In this document: piece by piece, positions 10,125 to 20,683 of the stretch
How the letters are laid out: each line of letters begins with the position of its first letter
How positions within the stretch are numbered: position 1 is the first letter of the stretch
Origin: Xestospongia muta
Lineage: Eukaryota > Porifera > Demospongiae > Haplosclerida > Petrosiidae
DNA: 64,000 nucleotides
Direction of reading: 5' to 3'
NCBI GenBank assembly: GCA_963693285.1
Contig: OY848929.1
Coordinates: 1,180,501 to 1,244,500, forward strand
Position numbers and translations under genes: made by a program
The notes under the pieces: generated by a model
What the model was told of the DNA's origin: nothing
Database searches by the model: none
Seen by the model: the letters and a program-made list of their open reading frames with translations, nothing else

Positions 10125-13100
10125 CTACCTTAGTAAGGTGTCTAGTGCTGACTGTTTGTGTCCTGTAGTGGTGGTAACATCACTTGATATACTGGTCTAC
10201 AGCAAACATTATAATACTACAATATATTAATGTAAAGTTACCTTTCCTTGTCTTGACAGTTTGGTGTTGTCTTGTTTTAGTCTCTCTCGTTCTACCAAGA
10301 ACAATGATGTCATTATGATATAATAGCTAGCAGTACCTTTCTTTTTCATATCTAGTTTTTGTTGTAGACTATTGAGTTGTTCATCATGTGAACTCATGTG
10401 TTGTTAAAATATTTGTTTTTGTTTTTCTTGTCTGAAATATATAGCACTCCATGATGAGTATATGATAATGTTATTGCTTACTTTGTGTTACTTTTAGCTG
10501 TTTGTATAGTACGATGTTTAGTAATTGCGTTTAATGTCTCATTAAGTAACTGATCCTTGACCTGCAAAGGAGTAGAATACTATTGAAACAAAATCAAATG
10601 CATTTTACTTCTTTTGCTGTGGCAATCTCTTTCTTTTTCCTATCAATTTCCTCACTCTTTGCTATTTTCATTAAAGACAGACGTTCTTTTAACTACATGC
10701 CAATAATCATCAATACAAAACTGTGAGAGTCATTTTCTTTTATTTACTTCAACAACAGACATTTCTGCTAACAGACCTTGGCCTCCAGTCTCAGTCAAAT
10801 CAACAAATTTTGATCGTACAACAGGAACACTTTCCATGGCACGTATTTGTTGTATGAGTTCAATTTTACGTCTCATATCAGCCTCTTCCTAATTATTGAC
10901 AACAATAAAAATTGCTCCATATTTAAATGATTGTACCTCTTCTAAAGCTTGTTGCATTAGCTCTTGCTTTTCCTTCTCAATTTGTTGAACTGATGTCAAA
11001 TTTTGAAGTGTTATTTTAGAACAATTGTTGCTATAGTTCACTTACCTATTCTATGCTTCATTTGCTGTAATTTGATCTTAGCATTATGTGCACTGTGATG
11101 TCCTTGCATAACAGTCTCCACTAACTTTCTCAATTCCTTTTTCTCTCCTTCACGTCGACAAAAATATTCCGACAGGATGTTCAGGTTCCTTTTCTTGGGT
11201 CTAAAATAAAATGAGACAACCTAAGTACACTCACAAATGTCTCTCTATTTTAACCTGTAAGTCAGTCTTTCTTTCTGTTTTTTCTTGCAATGTATCTGGT
11301 ACCTTAGTCTCTGCCACTCTGGTACCTTAGCAATGGTATAATGATGACAGAGATTCTTAATTAACCAGGGGGTGTGTGATTAATAGTAAATAGTTATGAT
11401 ATTAATATAGGTTTTGATTTAATTTTAATAGATTTCTTCATGTTTTGTTCAGGTTCCTCTTCTTGGGTCTAAAATAAAATGAGATAACTTAAGTACACTC
11501 AGAAATGTCTCTCTATTTTTACTTGTAAGTCAGTCTTTCTTTCTGGTTTGACTCGCAATGTCTCTGGTACGTTAGTTTCTGGTACCTTAGCAATGGGTTC
11601 TTCAGGGACAATAACATTTTCTATTGATATAATAATTCACTCATGACAATAAAAAACAAAGTCAATATTAAAATTAAAAAAAATGAAGACTTGCCTTTTA
11701 TGTTGGTGTTCTTGATATTCAAGTTTCTCTTTTAATTTGGTAATTGTTGTTTTTATACTATACACAAGTCTTTCTTTCTGGTTTGACTCGCAATGTCTCT
11801 GGTACGTTAGTTTCTGATACCTTAGCAATGGGTTCTTCAGGGACAATAACATTTTCTATTGATATAATAATTCACTCATGACAATAAAAAACAAAGTCAA
11901 TATTAAAATTAAAAAAATGAAGACTTGCCTTTTATGTTAGTGTTCTTGATATTCAAGTTTCTCTTTTAATTTGGTAATTGTTGTTTTTATACTATACACA
12001 AAGTAAGGAAAATAATAATACAACATCTTTATAATGGCAGATAGTCAAGAGAGTTCTATATATCTTAGTCACCATAGTTATCATTACCTTAGAATGCCGA
12101 TATCTATCTCAGTTATTGGTACTGCTTGTTCATGTCTGCTTGAAGCAAATTTGACAATCACCTTAAAAGAAGTGGTAGTCAATCTTAGCTAGAAAATAAT
12201 GAAGTACCTCAATAGATTCCTTTGAGACTCCTTTACAAATTGTCTTATCTTCTAATAGCTGTAGTTGTAATACTTGTAGACTTTTCTTGTCAACAACATT
12301 AGTGACTCTTCTTCATAGCTGTTCAAATTGAGTGTAAGACATTACACAGTCTGTAGTAACATGGACGACATTTTTAAAATGCTCAGAGAGGACTTGATCA
12401 TTGAACTCCTATACAAACAAACAGCATAAATTACTTTCTAAAGCTGCTAGATATAAGACCTCAGTGTACTATATACATCCAGTGTCTACTACTTAGTAAA
12501 TGATCTACAATCAAATAATCATATTGGATTATTTTCAATCCACACTGTAAAATTGAGTGATTGATTTAATCATTTTTGTTGCAAATAGTACATACCAAGA
12601 TACTGAAAAGTAAAGAAAACATGACTCAGTTTTAATTACTAGTATACCACATGTAATATACTAGTATACTAGTATACTAGCTAGTATACTAGCTAGTATA
12701 CTACTATAGTTGCACTAACATTATTGATAGAATGATTTAAATAGAAGTAGGCAACAGATTTCTCTATTAATAGAAAGCAACAGATGTCCTACTCTTCCTT
12801 GTTACTACAGTGTAAACACAAGAAGGAAATAGACTACATTACATGTACATATAGATTAATTAAGATGGATATTATCTAATGACATGCTATATAGAATGTC
12901 ACAACTCTGACAATCAACTAAATGACTTGTCATTAACATATTAATAATAAAAACAGACTGGTGTTTATTAAACTTCTCAGTATCTCATCATGTATGACAT
13001 GCAATGAAATGACCATATATTGGTTAAATCAATCAATCGGTTGTTATAGCGTGTAGTCTTTAGGAGTTAATATACTATTAAGTATCAATGTGTTGTCAAA

Positions 13101-13510
13101 TACCTTTAATAATTCCACCAATGTATATGCTTCATCTGAAGTTCCACTTGTTGATACATATTTTTGCCATGCCCACGATACTGTCGATATAATAACTTCA
13201 TTCCCCACTCTGCCCATCCCATTTCCTCTGTTCGATACTCTGAGACTCTTCGGAGTTCCCCAGATTTTTCTAAAGAACTTATTACAACTGATAGACACTT
13301 TGGTAGCAATCCTCTCCAACTAAACCTCTCTAATAGTTCTCTCTCAGTGAATACCCATTGACAAAGTTCTCGACAGCTGGAGTGGATGAGGGATTTCCAG
13401 AAAATGATCTTGTCATTCGAAAGAGAAATTTGAGAATTAGGTGGAAAAGGTGCTATTAGAAAATACATTCTTTCATCGTCTGCCCATTCAGGAGGATACT
13501 TAAATGCCAT
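10125..13510 (-). pseudogene. CHMP7-CFAP99 chimera, unit 2
   Basis: Same exon order as in unit 1, complete in the window. CHMP7-type exon 1 starts with ATG at 13510, and the CFAP99-derived last exon ends in TAG at 10125-10127. Two lesions are visible. First, a 1-bp loss near 13184 (ctgtcga against ctggacga in units 1 and 3) shifts exon 1 after LLYR, so the exon stops early. Second, the exon 4 equivalent has TAA at 11937-11939 where unit 1 has CAA. A local duplication (about 11528-11767 repeated at 11768-12010) adds a second exon 4, without that stop, fused directly to the following lysine-rich exon. The CFAP99 exon 19 part is open here, unlike unit 1. Confidence 0.75.
11528..12010. repeat. 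Local tandem duplication (about 240 bp x 2) inside unit 2
   Basis: The stretch from agtctttctttctgg through the exon-4-like segment and its acceptor is present twice in a row in unit 2 and once in units 1 and 3. It accounts for almost all of the length difference between units 1 and 2. The two copies differ at the codon that is CAA in one (near 11696) and TAA in the other (11937-11939). Confidence 0.85.
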
Positions 13511-14215
13511 TATTATTATTTAGACTGACCTCGCCTCTTGGTATTACGTCCAACAAAGGGAGTAGTTTAGCGAGCAAGCCTCTCCTCCTTTTTGATAAGC
13601 TGACATGTGGAGGAACTGCTATTCTTTTCATGGGTGTAGAGTCGATAGCGTGGCATCTCAGCTTCCAATTTGGAAGGACAACAAACACAGAAAAAAAGAA
13701 CTTATGGGTCCATGGGCAATTTTAATAACAGTTTATAAGTACCATAGATGGTACAGACTACGTGACCATAGTCACATCTATACTGTCTACTTAAACTACG
13801 TAAACATTGCGGTACTGGCCTACATTCTACGCATTCCAATTGGACAATAAGCCTATATAATAGTTAACTTCTAGACCCTCCACCGTCCGTCAGCTTATCA
13901 AAGTTGTCATAGGATTGTTTGTTTGTAGCCATTTTAGAAGAGATGTTTTTAGTACTGCAGTTTTAGAGCATATCAAAGTAGGAGGGGCTTGCTTGCTACG
14001 CAGAAGTAGATTGTTTGTTTTTCTATTAGACATTTTTCCCAAGTTAAATGATCATATTTTGCAGTGTTGTAGTCTCGTCCCCAGACCTACTCGCAAGCTA
14101 AAGTACTTACTACTTTAAGCTACTTTAAGCTTGCGAGTAGGTCTGGGGACGAGACTAGCAGTGTTGTAGCTCCGCCCAAACGCATGAGAAGAAAAGCCTA
14201 AGGGAGCAGCGTACT
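13511..14215. promoter_or_regulatory. Divergent promoter region, chimera / asteroid-like A, unit 2
   Basis: Counterpart of the unit 1 spacer, with the same two dyads (gtaccat-ag-atggtac, gtgac-cata-gtcac near 13740-13775) and the fold-back insertion at 14070-14157. Promoter role is inferred from layout. Confidence 0.45.
14070..14157. mobile_element. Fold-back MITE, unit 2
   Basis: Same insertion and same GCAGTGTTG flanking duplication as in unit 1, but 88 bp because the loop has two instead of three tactttaagc decamers. The insertion predates the tandem duplication; the decamer number changed afterwards. Confidence 0.9.
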
Positions 14216-15922
14216 ATGGGAATATTAGGATTGACTCAATACGTTAAAGACAATTTTAGAGACTGGGAGGACATCTCACTAAGTGGACAGCCTTTGGTAC
14301 TGGACGGCAACGGTCTACGCTATTACTTAAGCGAGAAAGCTGTCCTACAGTGGGAATATGGTGGCCAATATCCAGCTATGAGAGAAGTCATGATGACATT
14401 CATGGAATCTCTGCTGGCAGTGAATATACAACCACTTCATATTGTTTATGATGGTATTGGCCATAAGGAAGAAAAAATGGAAACATTACTAAGAAGAAGA
14501 CAGGGTGATCTAAGTACCATAAAGAAATGTCTTAACAATCACTCGTATCAGAAAGAAAGAATTCTTCCTCCATTGGTCTCAGATGTGTTTCGTGATGTCA
14601 TGCAGAATTACAAAGATCGAGGAGTTGTTAAGATCTACTCAGCTGATGGAGAAGCTGATGGCATTGCTGTTACACTTTCTAACAAATTCAATTGTCCATT
14701 AGTAAGCAAAGACTCAGATTTTTTTGTTGCTCAATTGCAAGCTGGTTATATACCTCTATCAATGATTGAGTGGACTACACCAGGTGCTCCTGTCACAGCT
14801 AAAATTTATCATAGGGAGGCATTTGCTGCCAGTCTTGGTATTTCTCCTGATCTTATACCAGCTATTCCAGCCATAGCTGGTAATGACATCATCACAAATC
14901 TTGTTGATGAAGAGACTCCTCTTAAGTATCGAATTCATGGCAATCCTCAATATCGTGGTAAAGATATAAAGGGAATAATCAATTTTATTAGATCTTGTGA
15001 CACACTGGAAAGGCTAGAGAGCTCATTACAAGAGCAAGAAGACGGACATCGTATTTTAGAAAAATTTAGCAAAAACTTCCAAAAAGCCCAAGAAATATAT
15101 GAAACTAGATGTACTGAAACATTTGATGAAGAGGAATTCAAAAAATCCAGCTCCATAAGAGGGAAGGATGGTCGTGAACTTCCTGAATGGTTAATTAAGC
15201 AATATAGAGATTTTAATTTCTCTAATGAACATCTTGAAGTTCTAGTGCTTGCCATTCGCATGCTTCCAATAATTCCTGAGGATTTCAGTAGGTCAAGTGC
15301 CAATTTATTAAGCAGACCCATCAGGCAAGAAATATATGGTTTAATTAAACCAGAGGGAGGAATTGTTACAGAATATGTTCGTATTAGAGATCGCTTGAAA
15401 AAGGAAGATGTCATACCAATTATATCTGAAATGAACATACACACGATGAAAGACGCGTCACAGGATGAGCGAATAAAAAAGTTATTTCAAGTTTTACTCT
15501 GTGATCCAAGTACTCTCTCTGCCATCAATCAAGAATGGCACATAGCTATTGCTTCAGTTTGTTATTGGGTAAAAAAAGCTCATATATGCAAAGACCACTT
15601 ACAGTTAAAGTCACTTGTTTTATGCTTTACTCAATGCTACATACAAGATGTACGTCGATCTGAATTTTATCCAGATTTTAACATCAGTACTCTCCATCTC
15701 TATACACAATGGCAATGTGTGTATCACGATGCTGTTTTACTCAATCAAGTGCTTGCACTTCCTCTACCTAACCTCTCACCAGCTGTCTTGTTTGATGGGA
15801 AACGTGTGACATCCTACTCTAAACTAAAGGAGAGAGAGTTTGAGTCGTCGTTAACAAAAGTTTCTTCAGAAAGTAAAGCTCTTTATAAGAAAATCCTTCA
15901 TATTGTTAACAATAATATTTAA
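14216..15922 (+). CDS. Asteroid-like XPG-type nuclease, copy A, unit 2
   Basis: 568-aa single-exon gene, nearly identical to the unit 1 A copy. Visible replacements include S4 to L, D43 to V, T129 to M, one leucine to proline in the PDLIPAIPAIAG stretch, and a change in the KKAHICKDHL segment. All acidic residues named for the unit 1 copy are unchanged, and the frame is open to the same stop. The proline substitution falls in a helix-rich part just after the N-terminal nuclease motifs and might weaken the protein. Otherwise it is expected to act as unit 1 A. Confidence 0.87.
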   Translation: MGILGLTQYVKDNFRDWEDISLSGQPLVLDGNGLRYYLSEKAVLQWEYGGQYPAMREVMMTFMESLLAVNIQPLHIVYDGIGHKEEKMETLLRRRQGDLSTIKKCLNNHSYQKERILPPLVSDVFRDVMQNYKDRGVVKIYSADGEADGIAVTLSNKFNCPLVSKDSDFFVAQLQAGYIPLSMIEWTTPGAPVTAKIYHREAFAASLGISPDLIPAIPAIAGNDIITNLVDEETPLKYRIHGNPQYRGKDIKGIINFIRSCDTLERLESSLQEQEDGHRILEKFSKNFQKAQEIYETRCTETFDEEEFKKSSSIRGKDGRELPEWLIKQYRDFNFSNEHLEVLVLAIRMLPIIPEDFSRSSANLLSRPIRQEIYGLIKPEGGIVTEYVRIRDRLKKEDVIPIISEMNIHTMKDASQDERIKKLFQVLLCDPSTLSAINQEWHIAIASVCYWVKKAHICKDHLQLKSLVLCFTQCYIQDVRRSEFYPDFNISTLHLYTQWQCVYHDAVLLNQVLALPLPNLSPAVLFDGKRVTSYSKLKEREFESSLTKVSSESKALYKKILHIVNNNI

Positions 15923-16929
15923 TAGAAGGATATTGTAGTTAAATCAGTTATAATGTTACAGAGAAATAATAAAATTTAATTTTATAGTTTTGTATACCAA
16001 AAGTTTTATTTTAATTAATGTTGTGATTGTTTGGAATTTATGTTTTTAATCTTGCTGTTGTTCTGTTGAAGAAAGAACAAATTGTTGAATTATATGAAGT
16101 TATAGTGAGAACATTAATATAATAATGGGGTATAGTTATATCTATACTTATATAATAATTCTACCTTAGTAAAGTGTCTAGTGCTGACTGTTTGTGTCCT
16201 GTAGTAGTGGTAACATCACTTGATATACTGGTCTACAGCAAACACTATAGCACTACAATATATTAATGTAAAGTTACCTTTCCTTGTCGTGACAGTTGGA
16301 TGTTCAACTTGTGCAAAAGTACATACATAAGTACATTCTTAGTCTAGTGTTATTTTAGTATACTAACTAAAATTGACAACCTCAATCAAACTAAAATAAA
16401 ACTAAAATTTAAATTTCATTTCATAATTTTAGTTGTTGACCATACTGTTATTGCTTTTGCCCATAAAACCTAACAACACATCAAGACCTGCTTATAAGGA
16501 AATTTTAATTTGTAGCTGCCACTAGCTGTTACTATATGTAACTACATGCATTGTCAGGATATAAGAAATAGTGCTTTATTGGTTAAATGTGGCTCATATC
16601 CTAGCAAAATCAAAAGTGCTGAGTTCGAAGTATATCTTGAAGAATTTATTTTCTGTTATATTTGAAGTTGCTGTACATGAACTAGTTTTCACTTGGCAAA
16701 TAGATAGTCTTACAAAACACATACAACATGTCAAGTTATTTTAATGGACAAACTTGACAATAACTTATTTAGACCTGGAGTACTACCTAAAAATCAGTTA
16801 AATTAAGAATAAACAATTTATCATACTAACCCAACACTAATTCTAACATCTGATCCAACTAGACAAGACCCTCATCTAGTACAGAAAATAGTGATGCAAA
16901 ACCTTTATAACAGCAGTAGTTAAGAGTGT
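15923..16929. other. Asteroid-like A 3' flank with CFAP99 scrap, unit 2
   Basis: About 1 kb equivalent to 5362-6369. It has antisense CFAP99 last-exon remnants at about 16160-16305, then AT-rich unique sequence without a recognisable gene. Confidence 0.65.
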
Positions 16930-17940
16930 TATATATGTGTTAGTCACCATAGTAACCATTACCTTAGAATACCAATATCTATCTCAGCTACTGGAAGTCC
17001 TTGTGCATGTCTACTTGTTCAGAGAACACCTGGTCATTGAGCTCCTATACAAACAAACAGTACACTGTAAAAACTGATTGGTTGATTTAGCTATAATATA
17101 TGGTTATACAGGTGGCATGTGTAAAATGTAAATATTGATAACTAATCTACTAGGAAATTGATCTTTATCTAGCTACATAAGCAGTGTACATTAGTAATAA
17201 AAACAGTAGTATGCTTGCTTTTTTGACAAAAATATGTTTGCAATTGTAAGCTGTATAACCAACTAATGGTTAAATCAACCAATCCATTTTTACAGTGATA
17301 TACACTGGAAATTTAATATGTCATTTTAATTAACAACTAATTTGTACATTACATGGACAGATTACTATGGAATATAGAATTCTTGTGAATTACTTACTGT
17401 TTAATTTATTGGTATGTTGTACTTTTACATACCAACCAATTATACAGTGAGTAAATAATTCACAAAAATTCTGTATAACCATATATTGGTCAAATCAACC
17501 AATCAGATTTTACAGTGTTTAGGAGTTAATATACTATTAAGTATTAATGTGTTGTCAAATACTTTTAATAATTCTACCAATGTATATGCTTCATCTGAAG
17601 TTCCACTTGTTGATACATATTTTCCCTCGTCCATGATACTGGACGATATAATAACTTCATTCCCCATTCCACTCATCCTATTTCATCTAAATGGTACTTT
17701 GAGATTCATTGGCTTATTACAACTCATAGACACTATGGTAGAAATCTTCTCCAAGTAAATCTCTCCAATGGTTTTTTCTCAGTGAATACCCACTGACAGC
17801 TGAAATGAATGAGGGATTTTCCAGAAAATGATCTTGTCATTGGAAAGAAAATTTTGACAATTAGGAGGAAAAGGTGCAATTAGAAAAAACGTTCTTTAAT
17901 CGTCTGTTGTTCAGGAGGATACTTAATACTATTGATACTA
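16930..17940 (-). pseudogene. Decayed CHMP7 5' copy upstream of asteroid-like B, unit 2
   Basis: Counterpart of 6370-7380 with the same fused exon 3/exon 2 remnant and frameshifted exon 1. A further small loss in the exon 1 remnant near 17670 (ccactcatcc against ccacccgcccatcc) distinguishes it from units 1 and 3. The CACTGTAAAA fold-back element lies at about 17059-17294. Confidence 0.75.
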
Positions 17941-18016
17941 TTCAGAGTGACCACGCCTTTAGTTTACGTGCAGGAAAGGGCGATTACCGGCGATATCTTG
18001 TGTATAGCACGAAGAG

Positions 18017-19714
18017 ATGGGGATACAGAAATTAACTCAATATGTGACCACTAATTTTAGGGACTGGGAAGACAAATCACTAGCTGGATGTCCTTTGGTG
18101 CTGGATGGCAATAGTTTGCCATATTATTTGAGCAAGAGAGCCGAGCTAGAATGGAAATACGGCGGCCAATATCCTGCTCTGGTGAAAGTCATGGAGAGTT
18201 TCTTTGAAACTCTGTTAGCAAAGAACATAAAGCCAATTCATATTGTTTTTGACGGTATTGATCCTGAAGAAAAATTGGAAACAGTATTAAATAGAAGACA
18301 GGGCTTTCTAGATACTATAAAAAAATGCCTTAATGGTGAATTTGTCCCTCCACACGTAGAGAAGAATATACTTCCTCCATTGGTCACAGAAGTGTTTCGT
18401 AAGGTCGTACAAGATTACAAACGTCAAGGAGTTGTTAAGATCTACTCAGCTGATGGAGAAGCTGATGGTATTGCTGTCACACTTTCCAACAAATTCAATT
18501 GTCCATTAGTAGGAGAGGATTCTGACTTTTTTATTGCTCCACTACAAGCTGGTTATGTGCCTCTCTCAAACCTTGAGTGGACTAGACTAGGTGCTCCTGT
18601 AACAGCTAAAATTTATCATAGGGAGGCATTTGCTGCCAGTCTTCGTATTTCTCCTGATCTTATTCTAGCTATTCCAGCCATAGCTGGTAATGACATCATC
18701 ACAAATCTTGTTGAAGAGACTTCTCTCAAGGATAAAGTTCGTGACAATCCTCGATATCGTGGTAAAGATACAGAGGGAACAATCAATTTTATTAGATCTT
18801 GTAACACATTGGAAAGGCTAGAAAGTTCTTTGGAAAAGCTAAGAGATGGACGAAGCGTCTTGGCTAAATTTCGTGCAAATTTCCAGAAAGCACAAGGAAT
18901 ATATGAAAACATTCAGCCATTCAATGAAGAGAAGTTCAAAGTGTCTAGCTCCATACGAAGAATAGACGGTAGTACACTTCCACAGTGGTTGATTGAGCAG
19001 TATAGAGACTTTAATTTCTCTTACCGACTGCTTGAAGTCTATGTCACAGCTCAATACCTGTTTCGTGTAATTCCTGATGACTTTAGCCAGCCAAGTGCTA
19101 AGTCATTTAGTAAACCCATCAGACAAGAAATATATGGGTTGATTAAACCAGAAGGAGGAAATGTTGCAGAAGTTATTCGTGTTAGAGACCGCCTGGCAAA
19201 AGTAGATGTCATGCCTATTGTCTCTGAAATGAATATACACACAATTAATCGTGTGTCACGAGATGAGAGAATGAAAAAGCTGTGTCAAGTTCTGCTGTGC
19301 GATCCAAGCACATTCTCTGTCATTGATCAAGAATGGCACATAGCTATTGCTTCAGTTTGTTTTTGGGTCAAAACAGCTCATATAATGAAAAATGACTTAC
19401 GACTAAAGTCACTTGTTTTATGCTTTTCTCAGTGCTACACACAAGATATGGCCACATTCAAGCCTGCTTTTAACATTGCTAGTCTCCATCTCTACACACA
19501 ATGGCAATGTGTGTATCACGATGCTATTTTACTCAATCAAGTGCTTGCGCTTCCTCTACCTTACCTCTCACCAGCTGTTTTGTTTGATGGGAAATGTGTG
19601 ACATCCTACTCTCAGCTTAAGGAGAGAGATTTTGACTTGCTGCTTACAAGATGTACAAGAGAAAGCCAAGAGCTATACAAGAAAATCATCAGCATTGTTA
19701 ATGCTAATATATAA
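18017..19714 (+). CDS. Asteroid-like XPG-type nuclease, copy B, unit 2
   Basis: 565-aa single-exon gene differing from unit 1 B at three residues that I can see (R to S in the IDG-TLPQW segment, R to H before IMKNDL, S to R near the C-terminus). Active-site acidic residues D30, D79, D146/E148/D150 and D168/D170 are conserved. The same decayed CHMP7 exon precedes it. Confidence 0.87.
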   Translation: MGIQKLTQYVTTNFRDWEDKSLAGCPLVLDGNSLPYYLSKRAELEWKYGGQYPALVKVMESFFETLLAKNIKPIHIVFDGIDPEEKLETVLNRRQGFLDTIKKCLNGEFVPPHVEKNILPPLVTEVFRKVVQDYKRQGVVKIYSADGEADGIAVTLSNKFNCPLVGEDSDFFIAPLQAGYVPLSNLEWTRLGAPVTAKIYHREAFAASLRISPDLILAIPAIAGNDIITNLVEETSLKDKVRDNPRYRGKDTEGTINFIRSCNTLERLESSLEKLRDGRSVLAKFRANFQKAQGIYENIQPFNEEKFKVSSSIRRIDGSTLPQWLIEQYRDFNFSYRLLEVYVTAQYLFRVIPDDFSQPSAKSFSKPIRQEIYGLIKPEGGNVAEVIRVRDRLAKVDVMPIVSEMNIHTINRVSRDERMKKLCQVLLCDPSTFSVIDQEWHIAIASVCFWVKTAHIMKNDLRLKSLVLCFSQCYTQDMATFKPAFNIASLHLYTQWQCVYHDAILLNQVLALPLPYLSPAVLFDGKCVTSYSQLKERDFDLLLTRCTRESQELYKKIISIVNANI

Positions 19715-19897
19715 GACTAACATTTTTATAAAGTGGGATTTAGTTGAATGACTTTATTATTAGACACAGAAGTAGATTGTTTGTTTTTCTATTATACATT
19801 TTTTCCCCAAGTTAAATGATCATATCTTACAGCGTTGTAGCTCCACCCAATCCACAAACAGAAAAGCTTTAGGGGAATCCCTGCATGGTAGAGTACT

Positions 19898-20446
19898 ATA
19901 GGAATACTAGGATTGACTCAATATGTCAAAGACAATTTTATACCTATTTTGTGTATTTCCTGATGACTTTAGCCAGCCAAGTGCTAAGTCATTTAGTAGA
20001 CTCATCAGGCAAGAAATATATTGGTTGATTAAACCATGCACTTTCTCTTTCATTGATCAAGAATAGCACATAGCTATTGCTTCATTTTGTTTTTGGGCTA
20101 AAACAGCTCGTATAATGAAAAATGACTTATGATTAAAGTCACTTGTTTTATGCTTTACTCAATGCTACATACAAGATGTATGTAGATCTGAATTTGACCC
20201 AGATTTTAACATCACTACTCTCCATCTCTATACACAATGGCAATGTGTGTTACACGATGCTGTTTTACTCAATCAAGTCCTTGCACTTTCTACCTAACCT
20301 CTCACCACCTGTCTTGTTTGATGGAAAACATGCGTGATGTATTACTCTAAACTAAAGGAGAGTTTGAGTTGTTGTTAACAAAAGCTACTCCCAAAAGTAA
20401 AGCTCTTTATAAGAAAATCCTTCATATTGTTAACAATAATATTTAA
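19898..20446 (+). pseudogene. Asteroid-like pseudogene C, unit 2
   Basis: Same deletion structure, ATA start and internal stops as in unit 1, so the copy was already dead before the 10.5-kb unit was multiplied. Confidence 0.9.
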
Positions 20447-20683
20447 TAGAAGGATATTGTAGTTAAATCAGTTATATTATTACAGAGAAGTAATAAAATT
20501 TAATTTTATAGTTTTGTATACCAAAAGTTTTATTTTCATGTTATTGTGATTGTTTGGAATTTATGTTTTTAATTTTGCTGTTGTTCTGTTAAAGAAAGAA
20601 CAAATTGTTGAATTATATGAAGCTTTATTGAGAACATTATTATAATAATAGAGTATAGTTATATCTATACTTATACAATAATT

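Larger units (their letters stand above)
1..10325. repeat. Tandem array unit 1 (about 10.3 kb)
   Basis: First of three direct copies of a block of about 10.5 kb. The 5' boundary used here is the string gctagcagtacc, which recurs at 10326, 20885 and 31264. The unit carries the CHMP7-CFAP99 chimera, asteroid-like A, a CFAP99 3' scrap, a decayed CHMP7 copy, asteroid-like B and pseudogene C. It is about 234 bp shorter than unit 2, mainly because unit 2 has an extra local duplication near 11.5-12.0 kb. The array presumably continues to the left of the window. Confidence 0.95.
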
